In this document: piece by piece, positions 16,316-25,434 of the stretch
Layout of the letters: the number at the start of each line of letters is the position of its first letter
Position numbering within the stretch: the stretch's first letter is position 1
Origin: an uncultured Prevotellaceae bacterium
Lineage (GTDB): Bacteria; Bacteroidota; Bacteroidia; Bacteroidales; Bacteroidaceae
Length of the DNA stretch: 64,000 bases
Assembly: GCA_946415365.1 (NCBI GenBank)
Contig: CAMKSE010000012.1
Location: 48,763-112,762, forward strand
Direction: 5' to 3'
The notes under the pieces: generated by a model
What the model saw: only the letters and a program-made list of their open reading frames with translations
Database searches by the model: none
What the model was told of the DNA's origin: nothing
Made by a program: the position numbers and the translations under genes

Positions 16316-18325
16316 ATGAAAAGACTTACATTCCTCTTGCTGTTCGCAGCCAGCCTCATGGCGACTGCCCAGACGCACGTCATGGACGTGAACACACAAA
16401 AACTCGGGGCACCCGTACAGCCTACGATGTACGGCATCTTCTTTGAAGACATTAACTACGCTGCCGATGGCGGACTCTATGCAGAGATGGTGAAAAACCG
16501 CTCGTTTGAGTTCCCCCAGCACCTGATGGGCTGGCGCGCCTACGGAAATTTCGACGTGGAGGATGACGGACCTTTCGAGCGTAACCCCCACTACGTACGC
16601 CTCAAGTACTCAGGTCACAGCGACAAGTTTACCGGCCTTGAGAACGAGGGATTCTTCGGCATCGCCGTGAAGAAGGACGCTACCTACCGCTTCTCTCTCT
16701 GGGCACGCTGTCCTGAAGGGGGTAAGTCTACGCTTGAGGTGAGCTTCGTCGACAACGACTCGATGGGTGAAGACCAACGCTTCGCCACCGTCAAGATCGA
16801 CATCAGCGGCAAGGATTGGAAGAAGTACACCGCTACGTTGAAGTCACCCCGCACTGAAGCCAAGGGTGCCCTCCGCATCTTCCTAGCTGGCGACAAGGCC
16901 ACGACCGACGTTGAGCACATCTCCCTCTTCCCAACCGACACGTGGAAGGGACGTGAGAACGGCATGCGCAAGGATCTGGCTCAGGCACTCTTCGACATGC
17001 ACCCTGGCGTGTTCCGTTTCCCCGGAGGTTGTATCGTGGAAGGTACAGACCTCGAGACCCGCTACCAATGGAAGAACAGCGTTGGCCCTGTGGAGAACCG
17101 TCCACTCAACGAGAACCGCTGGCACTACACCTTCGGCCACCGTTTCTATCCCGACTACTTCCAGTCGTATGGCCTTGGCTTCTTCGAGTTCTTCCAACTC
17201 TGCGAGGACTTCGGCAGCGAGGCACTGCCCGTCATCTCGTGCGGACTTTCCTGCCAGTTCCAGAACCCCGACCCCACGAAACCCGGTGTCCATATTGCCG
17301 TCGACGACCTTGACGACTATATCCAGGATGCCCTCGACCTCGTGGAGTTTGCCAACGGCCCTGTTGACTCGAAGTGGGGTAAGGTGCGCGCAGACATGGG
17401 CCACCCCGAACCCTTCAACCTGAAATACCTCGGTGTGGGCAATGAGCAGTGGGACTACGACGAGTCCCACGGCGGCTTCGGCCCCGTGTTCACCGAACGT
17501 CTGAAGAAATTCTCCGACGCCATCCGTGCCAAGTACCCCGCTCTGAAGCTCATCGGCACCACAGGCCCCAACTCCGAAGGCTGGGACTTCGACCTCCTGC
17601 AGCCCCGCATGAAGGAACTGAAGGTCGACCTCTACGACGAGCACTACTACCGCAACGAGGAGTGGTTCCTCTCTCATGGTCTGCGCTACGACACTTACGA
17701 CCGCAAGGGCCCCCGTGTGTTTGCCGGCGAATATGCCTGCCACGGCAAGGGCAAGAAGTGGAACCACTTCGAGACATCTCTCTATGAGGCAGCCCACATG
17801 ACGGGCATCGAGCGTAATGCCGACATCGTACACATGGCCACCTACGCCCCGCTCTTCGCACACGTCGAGGGCTGGCAGTGGCGTCCCGATGCCATCTGGT
17901 TCGACAATCTCCGCTCGTTCCGTTCCGTCAGTTACTACGTTCAGCAGCTCTATGCCATGAACAAGGGCACCAACGTGCTCTCGCTCACCATGCAGAAGCA
18001 GCCCGTGGCCGGACAGCCGGGACAGGACGGACTCTTCGCCTCTTCGGTCTTCGACAGCCAGACGGGCGAGGTGATCATCAAGATTGTCAACACCTCCGAC
18101 ACCCCACAACCCATCACGCTGAACCTTCAGGGTGTTAAGAGTGCCACTACAGCCGTGACCATCACCCTCCACAGCGACAATATGGACGGTGAGAACACCC
18201 TCGACCGTCCCGATCTCATTATCCCTGTACAGGACAGCATCGACGTCACCCCTGGCAAGAAGGCCTCCACGATAACCGACGATCTTCCCGCTAAAACATT
18301 CAAAATATATAAGGTAAAGAAATAA
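16316..18325 (+). CDS. Secreted alpha-L-arabinofuranosidase, GH51
   Basis: This 669-residue glycoside hydrolase should release terminal arabinofuranose from arabinan or arabinoxylan. A signal peptide (MKRLTFLLLFAASLMATAQ) sends it across the inner membrane. An N-terminal carbohydrate-binding-like region (about residues 60-210) precedes the catalytic barrel. The acid/base is Glu377 in VGNEQW and the nucleophile is Glu472 in FAGEYACHG; the early GIFFEDINYAADGG motif is also GH51-like. High GC and strong codon bias create long antisense open frames, which are not real genes. It faces away from the sugar porter and is followed by a strong hairpin terminator. Confidence 0.94.
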   Translation: MKRLTFLLLFAASLMATAQTHVMDVNTQKLGAPVQPTMYGIFFEDINYAADGGLYAEMVKNRSFEFPQHLMGWRAYGNFDVEDDGPFERNPHYVRLKYSGHSDKFTGLENEGFFGIAVKKDATYRFSLWARCPEGGKSTLEVSFVDNDSMGEDQRFATVKIDISGKDWKKYTATLKSPRTEAKGALRIFLAGDKATTDVEHISLFPTDTWKGRENGMRKDLAQALFDMHPGVFRFPGGCIVEGTDLETRYQWKNSVGPVENRPLNENRWHYTFGHRFYPDYFQSYGLGFFEFFQLCEDFGSEALPVISCGLSCQFQNPDPTKPGVHIAVDDLDDYIQDALDLVEFANGPVDSKWGKVRADMGHPEPFNLKYLGVGNEQWDYDESHGGFGPVFTERLKKFSDAIRAKYPALKLIGTTGPNSEGWDFDLLQPRMKELKVDLYDEHYYRNEEWFLSHGLRYDTYDRKGPRVFAGEYACHGKGKKWNHFETSLYEAAHMTGIERNADIVHMATYAPLFAHVEGWQWRPDAIWFDNLRSFRSVSYYVQQLYAMNKGTNVLSLTMQKQPVAGQPGQDGLFASSVFDSQTGEVIIKIVNTSDTPQPITLNLQGVKSATTAVTITLHSDNMDGENTLDRPDLIIPVQDSIDVTPGKKASTITDDLPAKTFKIYKVKK

Positions 18326-18329
18326 GAAA

Positions 18330-18355
18330 AAGGCGGAGCCACATAGCTCCGCCTT
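18330..18355. terminator. Bidirectional hairpin terminator
   Basis: Perfect ten-base arms AAGGCGGAGC and GCTCCGCCTT around a six-base loop, placed between the convergent GH51 gene and the gene ending at 18377. A-rich on the left and T-rich on the right, so it can serve both strands. Confidence 0.85.
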
Positions 18356-18376
18356 CCTTTTATCTCTCAAACATGA

Positions 18377-18886
18377 TTACTCGTAGTACTCGATGGTGCG
18401 GGTCTGCTCCATTGTCTGACCCATCATCTCACCAGTACGGCTGATCCAGTTGCCTTTGTCGTCGAACTTATAGTTCGTATACGGTGACTCCATCTGATTG
18501 CCGCCCATGTCCATGATGTCAGCCTTCGGCGTGCCGTCATCGTTATAAGTACGTTTCACCTCCATGTCGTTGCCCATGACGTTCATCTTCTGACTCACCA
18601 CACGGCCGTTCTCCCACTTGTAGGTGACCTCGATCTCGTTACCCATCATCTCCATCTTGGCTGACTGCAGATAGCCATCAGCATCATACTTGGCATCCTT
18701 CATTCCTTGCTGCGACATCTTGCCGTCCTGAGTGAAGTTGATTACAATGTCCTGACCCATCCTGTTGCTCTTGATACACTTCACGGCACCCTTGGCCTCA
18801 TTGAGCTCAACGTCGTGGAACTTTGTCTGTGCCTGCATAGCGAACGAAACTGCCAGCATGGCAACCATCATCATTAATTTTTTCAT
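18377..18886 (-). CDS. Secreted hypothetical protein with repeated MGN/MGQ motif
   Basis: A 169-residue protein with a signal peptide (MKKLMMMVAMLAVSFAMQAQ). The mature part has degenerate repeats of about 30-35 residues built around MGxxIEVTY/MGNDMEVKRTY segments with intervening DGxP/DxKGNWISR patterns, which recalls YD/RHS-type beta repeats, but the match is weak. No enzyme motif was seen. No partner gene is adjacent. Likely periplasmic or surface; function unknown. Confidence 0.7.
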   Translation of the reverse strand: MKKLMMMVAMLAVSFAMQAQTKFHDVELNEAKGAVKCIKSNRMGQDIVINFTQDGKMSQQGMKDAKYDADGYLQSAKMEMMGNEIEVTYKWENGRVVSQKMNVMGNDMEVKRTYNDDGTPKADIMDMGGNQMESPYTNYKFDDKGNWISRTGEMMGQTMEQTRTIEYYE

Positions 18887-19000
18887 TGTCTTTTGTAATT
18901 TTAAAAGTGATTAATTAAGTTAGATAACTGACCCTTAGACGCAACATTGCGCAAAAGGTTTAATTTAGGATATAATTTTTTTATACTACAATTAATTTTT

Positions 19001-19091
19001 GACGACAACTTAAACAACTTTGACAACTTTTTTCCCTTTAGGCGACAAGTTGTCGCCATTAATAGTTGTTGATGTTGTCATAGTTGTCGTT
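19001..19091. repeat. Dispersed palindrome-centred repeat, copy 1
   Basis: Outer arms made of nine-base GACAACTTn-like units flank a central palindrome GGCGACAA/TTGTCGCC at 19041-19057. The right arm is the imperfect reverse complement of the left, so the whole element can fold into one long hairpin. Copies 2 and 3 are at 22266-22345 and 29718-29811. Confidence 0.75.
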
Positions 19092-19101
19092 AATAACATT
19101 A

Positions 19102-20061
19102 TCATTGTCTTTTGTGATTCCTTCTAAATTCCCAAAGTTCCACAGAATTCACGATATTCTGCCATAGCACGTAGCAACCTGCACCCACCGAGGCCACGGG
19201 GTTGAGATAGGTGTAGGCCACCCAAATCGAGAGTGCCGTATTCTTCTGGAAGAGGGCCTGACCGCCATCGATCTCATCGCCCAGATGTCGACCGATGAAC
19301 CGTCCGACGAGAAAGAGTGCAAAACACAGAATCAGGCTCAGCACGGCAATCATCAGCAACAGTCCGAGACCAGCATCACTGTGCACGATATTACGGACGG
19401 TAACGCCCGAGGTGACGCTCAACTGCACGGCCCAGAGATAGAACGACAGGTCGGGTATCGACACGATCCACCGGCACACGCGCTTGGCGAAATGCTGCAT
19501 ATACCATCCCAGCAGCAACGGCAGTATGAGCACATAGGCCAGTTTCTCGAGGATGATCAGGAAAGCGCACCAGAAATTGAGTTGTGAGCCGCGCTCTAAC
19601 AACGGGAAGACTGCTGGAATCATCAGCGCCGAAGCGAAGGACGAGAGGACCACGAAGGCCGTCATCGTGTTGATGTTGCCGCCAATCTTCGCCGTCACCA
19701 CAGGGGCCGCCGTGGCCGCAGGACCGATGATACAGGTGAGCACGCTCTCCCACAGGATCTTCTGCCAGAGGTTGGCCTCCACACAGAAGATGATCCACAC
19801 ATTCAATGCCACGAGCAACAGCTGCGCCAGGAGCACGCCCACATGCCAGCGATGGGGGCGCATCTGGTGGAAATCGATGCGGCAGAACGTCGAGAACAGC
19901 GTACAGAACACCATCATCGGGAACACCGTATCTACTACCTCGCCCAGCGCGTCGCCTGCTGCATCGAGTAGTGGCACCCAATAAAAGATGAGGTACACCA
20001 CCGTACCCACGGCTATCGCTACTGGCAGCGTCCAGTCTTTCAGGAATTGCTTCACATTCAT
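19102..20061 (-). CDS. BASS-type (bile acid:sodium symporter-like) transporter
   Basis: A 319-residue membrane protein with about nine to ten hydrophobic segments. The segment IIGPAATAAPVVTAKIGGN is like the substrate-binding crossover of the BASS/arsenite-permease-like fold, and the repeat-like second half supports an inverted-repeat carrier. I chose the ATG at 20061 because a perfect -7 box lies four bases upstream; the longer frame from 20088 would start upstream of the predicted transcription start. Substrate not predictable. It is divergent from metF. Confidence 0.7.
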   Translation of the reverse strand: MNVKQFLKDWTLPVAIAVGTVVYLIFYWVPLLDAAGDALGEVVDTVFPMMVFCTLFSTFCRIDFHQMRPHRWHVGVLLAQLLLVALNVWIIFCVEANLWQKILWESVLTCIIGPAATAAPVVTAKIGGNINTMTAFVVLSSFASALMIPAVFPLLERGSQLNFWCAFLIILEKLAYVLILPLLLGWYMQHFAKRVCRWIVSIPDLSFYLWAVQLSVTSGVTVRNIVHSDAGLGLLLMIAVLSLILCFALFLVGRFIGRHLGDEIDGGQALFQKNTALSIWVAYTYLNPVASVGAGCYVLWQNIVNSVELWEFRRNHKRQ

Positions 20062-20064
20062 GCT

Positions 20065-20073
20065 GCAAAGATA
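20065..20073 (-). promoter_or_regulatory. -7 box for the BASS-type transporter
   Basis: Minus-strand TATCTTTGC ending only four bases from the ATG at 20061, which implies a nearly leaderless mRNA. Confidence 0.65.
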
Positions 20074-20083
20074 AGGATAAATT

Positions 20084-20158
20084 GGCACGAATTACACGAA
20101 TTAACACGAAAATAGTTCACAAATCTAAAAAAAACGTGAAATTCGTGAAATTCGTGCC
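20084..20158. repeat. Inverted element of CACGAATT repeats between divergent promoters
   Basis: About 25-base inverted arms (left starting GGCACGAATTACACGAATT, right ending in the complementary GAAATTCGTGCC) around an A-rich centre. It fills the space between the -7 boxes of the transporter and metF. It shares a 16-base run, ACGAATTACACGAATT, with the element at 35760-36044. Confidence 0.75.
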
Positions 20159-20168
20159 TAAAAATTTT

Positions 20169-20177
20169 TAACTTTGC
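20169..20177 (+). promoter_or_regulatory. -7 box for metF
   Basis: TAACTTTGC, eight bases before the ATG at 20186. It decides the metF start, since the in-frame TTG at 20174 lies inside the promoter box. Confidence 0.7.
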
Positions 20178-20185
20178 ACCCAATT

Positions 20186-21142
20186 ATGAGCGTAACGGAG
20201 TTGATTCACAATAATCAGGCGGTAAGAAGGTTCTCGTTTGAGGTGCTGCCACCGCTGAAAGGGACGGGTACGGACAGGCTTTTTGCCGACATAGACAAAC
20301 TGCGGGAGTTCGACCCGGCATACATAAATATCACCACCCACCACTCGGAGTTCGTGTACAAGGAACTGCCCAGTGGACAGTTCGAGCGTCAGCGCATACG
20401 CCGTCGTCCGGGGACCGTAGCAATAGCCGCAGCCATACAGCAGCGGTACAATATCCCCGTTCAGCCCCACGTAATATGCAGCGGAGCAACGGTGGAGGAC
20501 ATCGAATACGAGCTGCTCGACCTGCAGTTCCTCGGCATCCACGACCTATTGCTGCTTAGGGGTGACAAGGCGAAGGAGGACAGCCGTTTCGTGCCAACAC
20601 CTGGAGGGCACGCCCACACCACAGACCTGATTCGCCAGGTTAAACGCTTCAACGAAGGTTTCTTCGCTGACGGAACACCCATCAAAAATCCCGGTAGAGC
20701 GTTTGACTACGGTGTGGCCTGCTATCCCGAGAAGCATGAGGAGGCACCGAATCTGGAACGAGACATGGAGTATCTGAAGGAGAAGCAGGAACTAGGGGCG
20801 CAATATGCCGTCACACAATTGTTCTTCGATAACGAGAAATATTTCATGTTTGTGGAGAAGGCTCGACAGATGGGTATCACCATCCCCATCATCCCAGGTA
20901 TCAAACCGTTGGCGAAGCTGAGCCAGTTGACTGTGGTACCGAAAACATTCCACTGTGACATACCCGAACCGCTGGCCAAGGAAATCGTGAAATGTAAGAC
21001 CGATGAGGATGCCAAGGCATTAGGCATTGAGTGGACAACACAGCAGTGCCGCGAACTCTACGACCACGGGGTGCAGAATATTCATTTTTACACAGTCTCA
21101 GCAGTCGATTCCGTTGTTGCCGTTGCAAAGAAATTACTATGA
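20186..21142 (+). CDS. metF: Methylenetetrahydrofolate reductase
   Basis: MetF reduces 5,10-methylene- to 5-methyl-tetrahydrofolate with FAD and NAD(P)H, feeding methionine synthase. The 318-residue protein starts MSVTELIHNN and carries FSFEVLPPLKGTG, the folate/flavin segments YINITTHHSEF and LLLRGDKAKEDS, and AQYAVTQLFFDN. Length is normal. It is the first of a gene run with holB, joined by a four-base ATGA overlap. Together with the activation-domain gene at 8548, methionine synthesis genes are scattered through the window. Confidence 0.95.
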   Translation: MSVTELIHNNQAVRRFSFEVLPPLKGTGTDRLFADIDKLREFDPAYINITTHHSEFVYKELPSGQFERQRIRRRPGTVAIAAAIQQRYNIPVQPHVICSGATVEDIEYELLDLQFLGIHDLLLLRGDKAKEDSRFVPTPGGHAHTTDLIRQVKRFNEGFFADGTPIKNPGRAFDYGVACYPEKHEEAPNLERDMEYLKEKQELGAQYAVTQLFFDNEKYFMFVEKARQMGITIPIIPGIKPLAKLSQLTVVPKTFHCDIPEPLAKEIVKCKTDEDAKALGIEWTTQQCRELYDHGVQNIHFYTVSAVDSVVAVAKKLL

Positions 21143-22251
21143 CGTTCAATGAGGTGATAGGACAGAAAGAGGCGCAGGAGCGGCTGATACAGATGGTTAG
21201 GGAAGACCGTCTGCCACACGCACTGATGCTCTGTGGGCCTGTGGGCAGCGGCAAGTTGGCGCTGGCGATAGCCTTCGGCTGTCAACTGCTTGACGATGGC
21301 AGACCGTCATCGATTGCCATGCTCGAAAAGCTGGAGCACCCCGACCTGCACTTCACCTATCCAACCATCAAACTGCCGTCGATGAGTGCGGACCACAAAC
21401 CTGTAAGCGATGACTTCGCTCAGGAGTGGCACGAACTGCTGATGCAGGGGCCCTACTTCACCATGGAGGAATGGATGCAAGCTATGGGCGGCGAAAACCA
21501 ACAGGCCGTCATCACCGTGGGCGAAAGCGACAACCTCATCAAGAATCTTTCGCTGAAGTCGAGTCAGGGCGGATATAAGGTCAGCATTGTCTGGCTGCCC
21601 GAACGGATGAATATAGAGTGCGCCAACAAATTACTAAAACTCATAGAGGAACCTCCGCAGCAGACGGTGTTCATCATGGTCTGTGAAGAGCCGGAAAAAC
21701 TGCTGGAAACTATCCGTAGCCGTGTACAGCGCATAGACATCAAGAAGACTGACACAGAGGACATCCGTCAGGCACTGATCAAGCGCAGAGGTATCGATGA
21801 GGAGAGCGCACAGCGCATTAGCAGAATGGCTAACGGCAACTGGCTGACAGCCATAGAGGAGCTCCAGGCCGACTCAGAGCGAGGATTGTTCCTTGACATG
21901 TATAAGAGCCTGATGCGACTGGCTTACCAGCGAAAGGTGAAGGACCTGCGCAAGTGGAGCGAGCAGATGGCTGCTATGGGACGGGAGAAGCAGAAACGAT
22001 GGCTGAACTATTTCCTCCGTATGACCAGGGAGAACTTCGTGTATAACTTCCATGAGGAGGAGCTGAACTATATGACAGAGAGCGAGGAGGATTTTGCGCA
22101 GAACTTCGCCCGTTTCGTGAACGAGGCCAACGTACTGCCCATCAGCGATCTGGCAAACCTGGCCATCCGTGATATCGGACAGAATGCCAATGCGAAGATC
22201 GTGTTCTTCGACTTCGCCTTACAAATGATTGTTTTGCTACTACAAAAATAA
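21139..22251 (+). CDS. holB: DNA polymerase III delta prime subunit
   Basis: A 370-residue clamp-loader subunit. It starts MTFNEVIGQKEAQERLIQMV, with HALMLCGPVGSGKLALA as a relaxed P-loop and MNIECANKLLKLIEEPPQQTVFIMVCEEPEKLLETIRSR covering the DnaX/HolB-like core including the sensor SRC-equivalent (RSRVQ). The start at 21139 overlaps the metF stop by four bases; the longer frame from 21031 lies within metF. Function is replication clamp loading together with the dnaX product at 12491. Confidence 0.92.
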   Translation: MTFNEVIGQKEAQERLIQMVREDRLPHALMLCGPVGSGKLALAIAFGCQLLDDGRPSSIAMLEKLEHPDLHFTYPTIKLPSMSADHKPVSDDFAQEWHELLMQGPYFTMEEWMQAMGGENQQAVITVGESDNLIKNLSLKSSQGGYKVSIVWLPERMNIECANKLLKLIEEPPQQTVFIMVCEEPEKLLETIRSRVQRIDIKKTDTEDIRQALIKRRGIDEESAQRISRMANGNWLTAIEELQADSERGLFLDMYKSLMRLAYQRKVKDLRKWSEQMAAMGREKQKRWLNYFLRMTRENFVYNFHEEELNYMTESEEDFAQNFARFVNEANVLPISDLANLAIRDIGQNANAKIVFFDFALQMIVLLLQK

Positions 22252-22265
22252 AGAATATGATAAAA

Positions 22266-22345
22266 ACGACAACCAGGACGACCAAAACAACTATTATAGG
22301 CGACAACTTGTCGCCTAAAGAAAAAAGTTGTCATAGTTGTAGTTT
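22266..22345. repeat. Dispersed palindrome-centred repeat, copy 2
   Basis: Same arrangement as the copy at 19001: ACGACAAC-type units on the left, a perfect central palindrome GGCGACAACTTGTCGCC (22299-22315), and GTTGTCATAGTTGT on the right. It sits between holB and ricT. Confidence 0.75.
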
Positions 22346-22364
22346 ATAAGAAAAGTATATAGTT

Positions 22365-23501
22365 ATGGAGAAAACAAAAGAAATACCCGTGAAAGTGGGC
22401 TGCGACAGGGGCCTATGCCATCAGGCCGTAGGCAGGCAGGACCGACAACTAAACACATATGACTGGCTGGCCGACGTGCCGGGTAACGTGGATTCTACTG
22501 ACCTCGTAGAGGTGCAGTTCAAGCATACCCGGAAAGGGTACTACCACAACGTGAACCACCTGGAACTGAAAAAGGGTGACGTGGTGGCCGTGGAAGCCAG
22601 TCCAGGTCATGACATCGGCGTGGTGACACTTACCGGGCGATTGGTGAACCTGCAGCTGAAGAAGGCCAACCTAAAGTCTGCCGACGACATCAAACGAATC
22701 TACCGCATCGCCCGCACTACCGACCTTGACAAGTTCCGTGAGGCAAAGGCCCGTGAGCACAGTACGATGATTGAGAGCCGTAAGATTGCAAAGGGGCTGG
22801 GGCTGGAGATGAAAATCGGTGATGTGGAGTATCAGGGCGACGGCAACAAGGCCATTTTCTACTACATCGCCGATGGTCGCGTGGACTTCCGGCAACTCAT
22901 CAAGGATCTGGCTGCTGCCTTCCACGTTAGGATTGAGATGAAACAGATCGGTGCGCGCCAGGAGGCAGGACGCATAGGCGGAACGGGACCCTGCGGAAGA
23001 GAACTCTGCTGTGCTACATGGATGAAGAATTTCAACTCCGTCAGTACGGGTGCTGCACGCTTCCAGGACATCTCGCTCAACCCCCAGAAGCTGGCCGGTA
23101 TGTGCGCAAAGCTGAAGTGCTGTCTGAATTATGAGGTGGACGACTACATCGAGGCAGGCAAGAAGATGCCCAACAAAGATGTGGTACTACAGACACAGGA
23201 CAACGACTACTATCTCTTCAAAACCGATATACTTGCAGGACTGGTGACTTACAGCACCGACAAGAACATTGCCGCCAACCTGGAGACCATCACCGCTGCC
23301 CACGCCCGTGAGGTAATTGAGATGAACCGTCGCGGCGAAAAGCCTCTGACACTACAGATTGAGAGCAACAAGCCCGCTCCGACCCGACAGAGCATCGACC
23401 TGACTGACGGTGACATCAGCCGCTTCGACAAGGCCAAGAAAAAGAAAAAGAAAAAGGATAAAAGAAGAGAAGGAGCAAAGAGAGAGTCGGAAAAAGAGTG
23501 A
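22365..23501 (+). CDS. ricT: RicT-type PSP1 domain protein
   Basis: A 378-residue member of the PSP1/RicT (YaaT) family, part of the iron-sulfur-containing Ric complex in Bacillus that affects RNA processing. The body carries the PSP1 core with GGTGPCGRELCCATWMKNF and CAKLKCCLNYEVDDY, both Cys-rich, and an additional N-terminal pair in GCDRGLCHQ. The C-terminus is a lysine-rich tail (KAKKKKKKKDKRREG). It lies seven bases upstream of gldH, a pairing that suggests cotranscription. The Bacillus role may not carry over to Bacteroidota. Confidence 0.85.
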   Translation: MEKTKEIPVKVGCDRGLCHQAVGRQDRQLNTYDWLADVPGNVDSTDLVEVQFKHTRKGYYHNVNHLELKKGDVVAVEASPGHDIGVVTLTGRLVNLQLKKANLKSADDIKRIYRIARTTDLDKFREAKAREHSTMIESRKIAKGLGLEMKIGDVEYQGDGNKAIFYYIADGRVDFRQLIKDLAAAFHVRIEMKQIGARQEAGRIGGTGPCGRELCCATWMKNFNSVSTGAARFQDISLNPQKLAGMCAKLKCCLNYEVDDYIEAGKKMPNKDVVLQTQDNDYYLFKTDILAGLVTYSTDKNIAANLETITAAHAREVIEMNRRGEKPLTLQIESNKPAPTRQSIDLTDGDISRFDKAKKKKKKKDKRREGAKRESEKE

Positions 23502-23508
23502 AGTCGGT

Positions 23509-24012
23509 ATGAGGAACTGTAGACTGGTTATTGCCTGCCTGCTGGCGTTACTGCTCGCACTCGGAGCCTGTCAGTCACAGGTGGCATATCACCACTTCAG
23601 GCATATCTCCTCCCCTGGATGGGACAAGAGCGACACGCTACACTTTGACGTACAGCCCATGACGGAGGATGGGAATTACGAGGTATTGGCAGAGTTGCGA
23701 ACTGACAAGAACTACCCATTCCAAAAACTCACACTGATGGTAACAGAGAAAGTATACCCCAGCGGACTGATCATGCACGATGTATTAGACTGCAGGCTCG
23801 TCAGTAAGGAAGGAGTGATTGAGGGCGACGGCATCAGCGCATTCCAATACCAGTTCCACGTTCGCTACCTGAACCTGCACAAAGGCGACTCTTTACACAT
23901 TTGCGTAGCACACAACATGAAACGTGAGATCATGCCGGGTATCATCGATGTGGGGGTATTAATTGCGAATAAGGTTGCGCCCGGCGTCGATTCGCAGAAA
24001 GATAAAAAGTAA
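23509..24012 (+). CDS. gldH: Gliding motility lipoprotein GldH
   Basis: A 167-residue lipoprotein with signal and lipobox ALGAC. The mature part matches GldH: a FRHISSPGWDKSDTLHFDV-like beginning and a later YLNLHKGDSLHICVAHNMKREIMPGI region. GldH is needed for gliding and type IX secretion in Flavobacterium, yet is found widely in non-motile Bacteroidales. I chose ATG 23509, seven bases past ricT; the longer frame from 23410 lies inside ricT. The last 54 bases overlap the convergent rodA gene on the other strand. Confidence 0.88.
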   Translation: MRNCRLVIACLLALLLALGACQSQVAYHHFRHISSPGWDKSDTLHFDVQPMTEDGNYEVLAELRTDKNYPFQKLTLMVTEKVYPSGLIMHDVLDCRLVSKEGVIEGDGISAFQYQFHVRYLNLHKGDSLHICVAHNMKREIMPGIIDVGVLIANKVAPGVDSQKDKK

Positions 24013-25434
24013 TAGCGTGAATCCCCATAACGATGAACCGCCATAGCTGAAGAACGGCAGGGGGATTCCGATGACAGGCGTCAGTCCGAGTACCATACCC
24101 ACATTGATAAACACGTGGAAGAGGAAAACGCTCAAAACACAATAGCCGTAGATACGTCCGAAAGGATGGTGTTGGCGTTCTGCAAGATATATTAACCGCA
24201 GAATCAGTCCCAGGAAAAACAATAGCACGAAAGCTGAACCCAAAAAACCTTCCTCCTCACCGACCGTACAGAAGATGAAGTCGGTATCCTGTTCAGGAAC
24301 GAACTTCAGTTTCGTCTGTGTTCCGTTCAGGAATCCCTTTCCTAACAATCCGCCGGAGCCAATGGCTATCTCACTCTGATGCACGTTGTAGCCCGCACCT
24401 TTCAAGTCCTCTTCCAGACCCAATAGCACGTTGATACGTACCCGTTGGTGAGGTTCCATCATATTGTTGAGCACATAGTCGGCCAAATTGAAAAACAGCA
24501 GAGAGCCAAGTGAGAAAACTGCTATCCATAGGTAGTTACGGATACGAGTGCCCAGCCACTGCCACACAAGGAATCCTATAATCCCTATGCAGGTAATCAA
24601 CTGAATGTAGGTGACGTCAAAAGGGATGACGGTCAATGAGAAAATCATTGCCAACACCGTGGCACCAATACAGATTCCCAGCATACGCAGGGCCTTGACC
24701 TGATCATTGCAGTACACCCACATGAGGACACACGAGAACACCTGCACGAGTAACAACACAACAAACTTTCCCACAGACGTAGGTGTGTACCACATCATAA
24801 CGTCAGCAAAGCGGATGCCTATCACGAAATAGAGCACCATCGCCACACCCGTAAACAGCACACTGCCAGGCATACCCTCACGATAAAGCATCAGGAAGAA
24901 GGCGGTATAGACTAGTGCCGAACCCGTCTCACGCTGCAGGACAATGAAGATCATAGGCAGGAAGATGATGCCTAAGGTGAAGGCAAAATCGCGCCATTTA
25001 TGGATGTTATAGCCATAGGCACTCATGAATTTCGCCAATGCCAAGGCGGTGGCGAACTTGGCAAACTCCGCCGGTTGAAGTCGCAGCGGCCCGAGCACCA
25101 GCCACGATCTCGACCCCTTGATGCTATGGGGATTGAAGATGGTGGCGAAGAGCAATATCAGCAGTATACCAAAGATGATGAATGCGAATGTCTCGTAGTA
25201 GCGGTCATCAAGCATCAGCAGCACAAAGCCAAGCACTATCGACGTGCCTATCCAAACAATCTGCATACCAGAGCGGGTGCTAAGACTAAAGATATCCGGG
25301 TTGTCAAAGGAATAGCTGGCACCGCAGACGCTGGCCCAACCACCAACGAGCAGGAAGAGGTATAATATGATTGTCACCCAGTCAAGTGACCGGAGTACAC
25401 CTTTTGGTTTATCTGTCCGCCGTACCATACGCAA
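23959..25434 (-). CDS. rodA: Rod shape-determining protein RodA (SEDS glycosyltransferase)
   Basis: RodA polymerises peptidoglycan glycan strands with PBP2 during sidewall growth. The 491-residue protein has about ten membrane segments and SEDS motifs: GSRSWLVLGPLRLQPAEFAK, the loop GYNVHQSEIAIGSGGLLGKG, QTDFIF-type QDTDFIFCTVGEE, and GLTPVIGIPLPFFSYGG. It overlaps the PBP2 gene by 26 bases at its 5' end and gldH by 54 bases at its 3' end. An unusually long internal part (about residues 200-320) separates the two conserved halves. Confidence 0.95.
   Translation of the reverse strand: MRMVRRTDKPKGVLRSLDWVTIILYLFLLVGGWASVCGASYSFDNPDIFSLSTRSGMQIVWIGTSIVLGFVLLMLDDRYYETFAFIIFGILLILLFATIFNPHSIKGSRSWLVLGPLRLQPAEFAKFATALALAKFMSAYGYNIHKWRDFAFTLGIIFLPMIFIVLQRETGSALVYTAFFLMLYREGMPGSVLFTGVAMVLYFVIGIRFADVMMWYTPTSVGKFVVLLLVQVFSCVLMWVYCNDQVKALRMLGICIGATVLAMIFSLTVIPFDVTYIQLITCIGIIGFLVWQWLGTRIRNYLWIAVFSLGSLLFFNLADYVLNNMMEPHQRVRINVLLGLEEDLKGAGYNVHQSEIAIGSGGLLGKGFLNGTQTKLKFVPEQDTDFIFCTVGEEEGFLGSAFVLLFFLGLILRLIYLAERQHHPFGRIYGYCVLSVFLFHVFINVGMVLGLTPVIGIPLPFFSYGGSSLWGFTLLLFIFLRIDAGRNLIRN

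Noticed and set aside
16883..18370. Open frame of 495 codons antisense to the GH51 gene
   Set aside because: It mirrors the GC-rich coding strand of a clear arabinofuranosidase, has no family motif and no promoter or ribosome binding site of its own.
21031..21138. N-terminal extension of holB
   Set aside because: Lies wholly within metF in another frame; ATG 21139 with a four-base overlap gives the normal HolB start.
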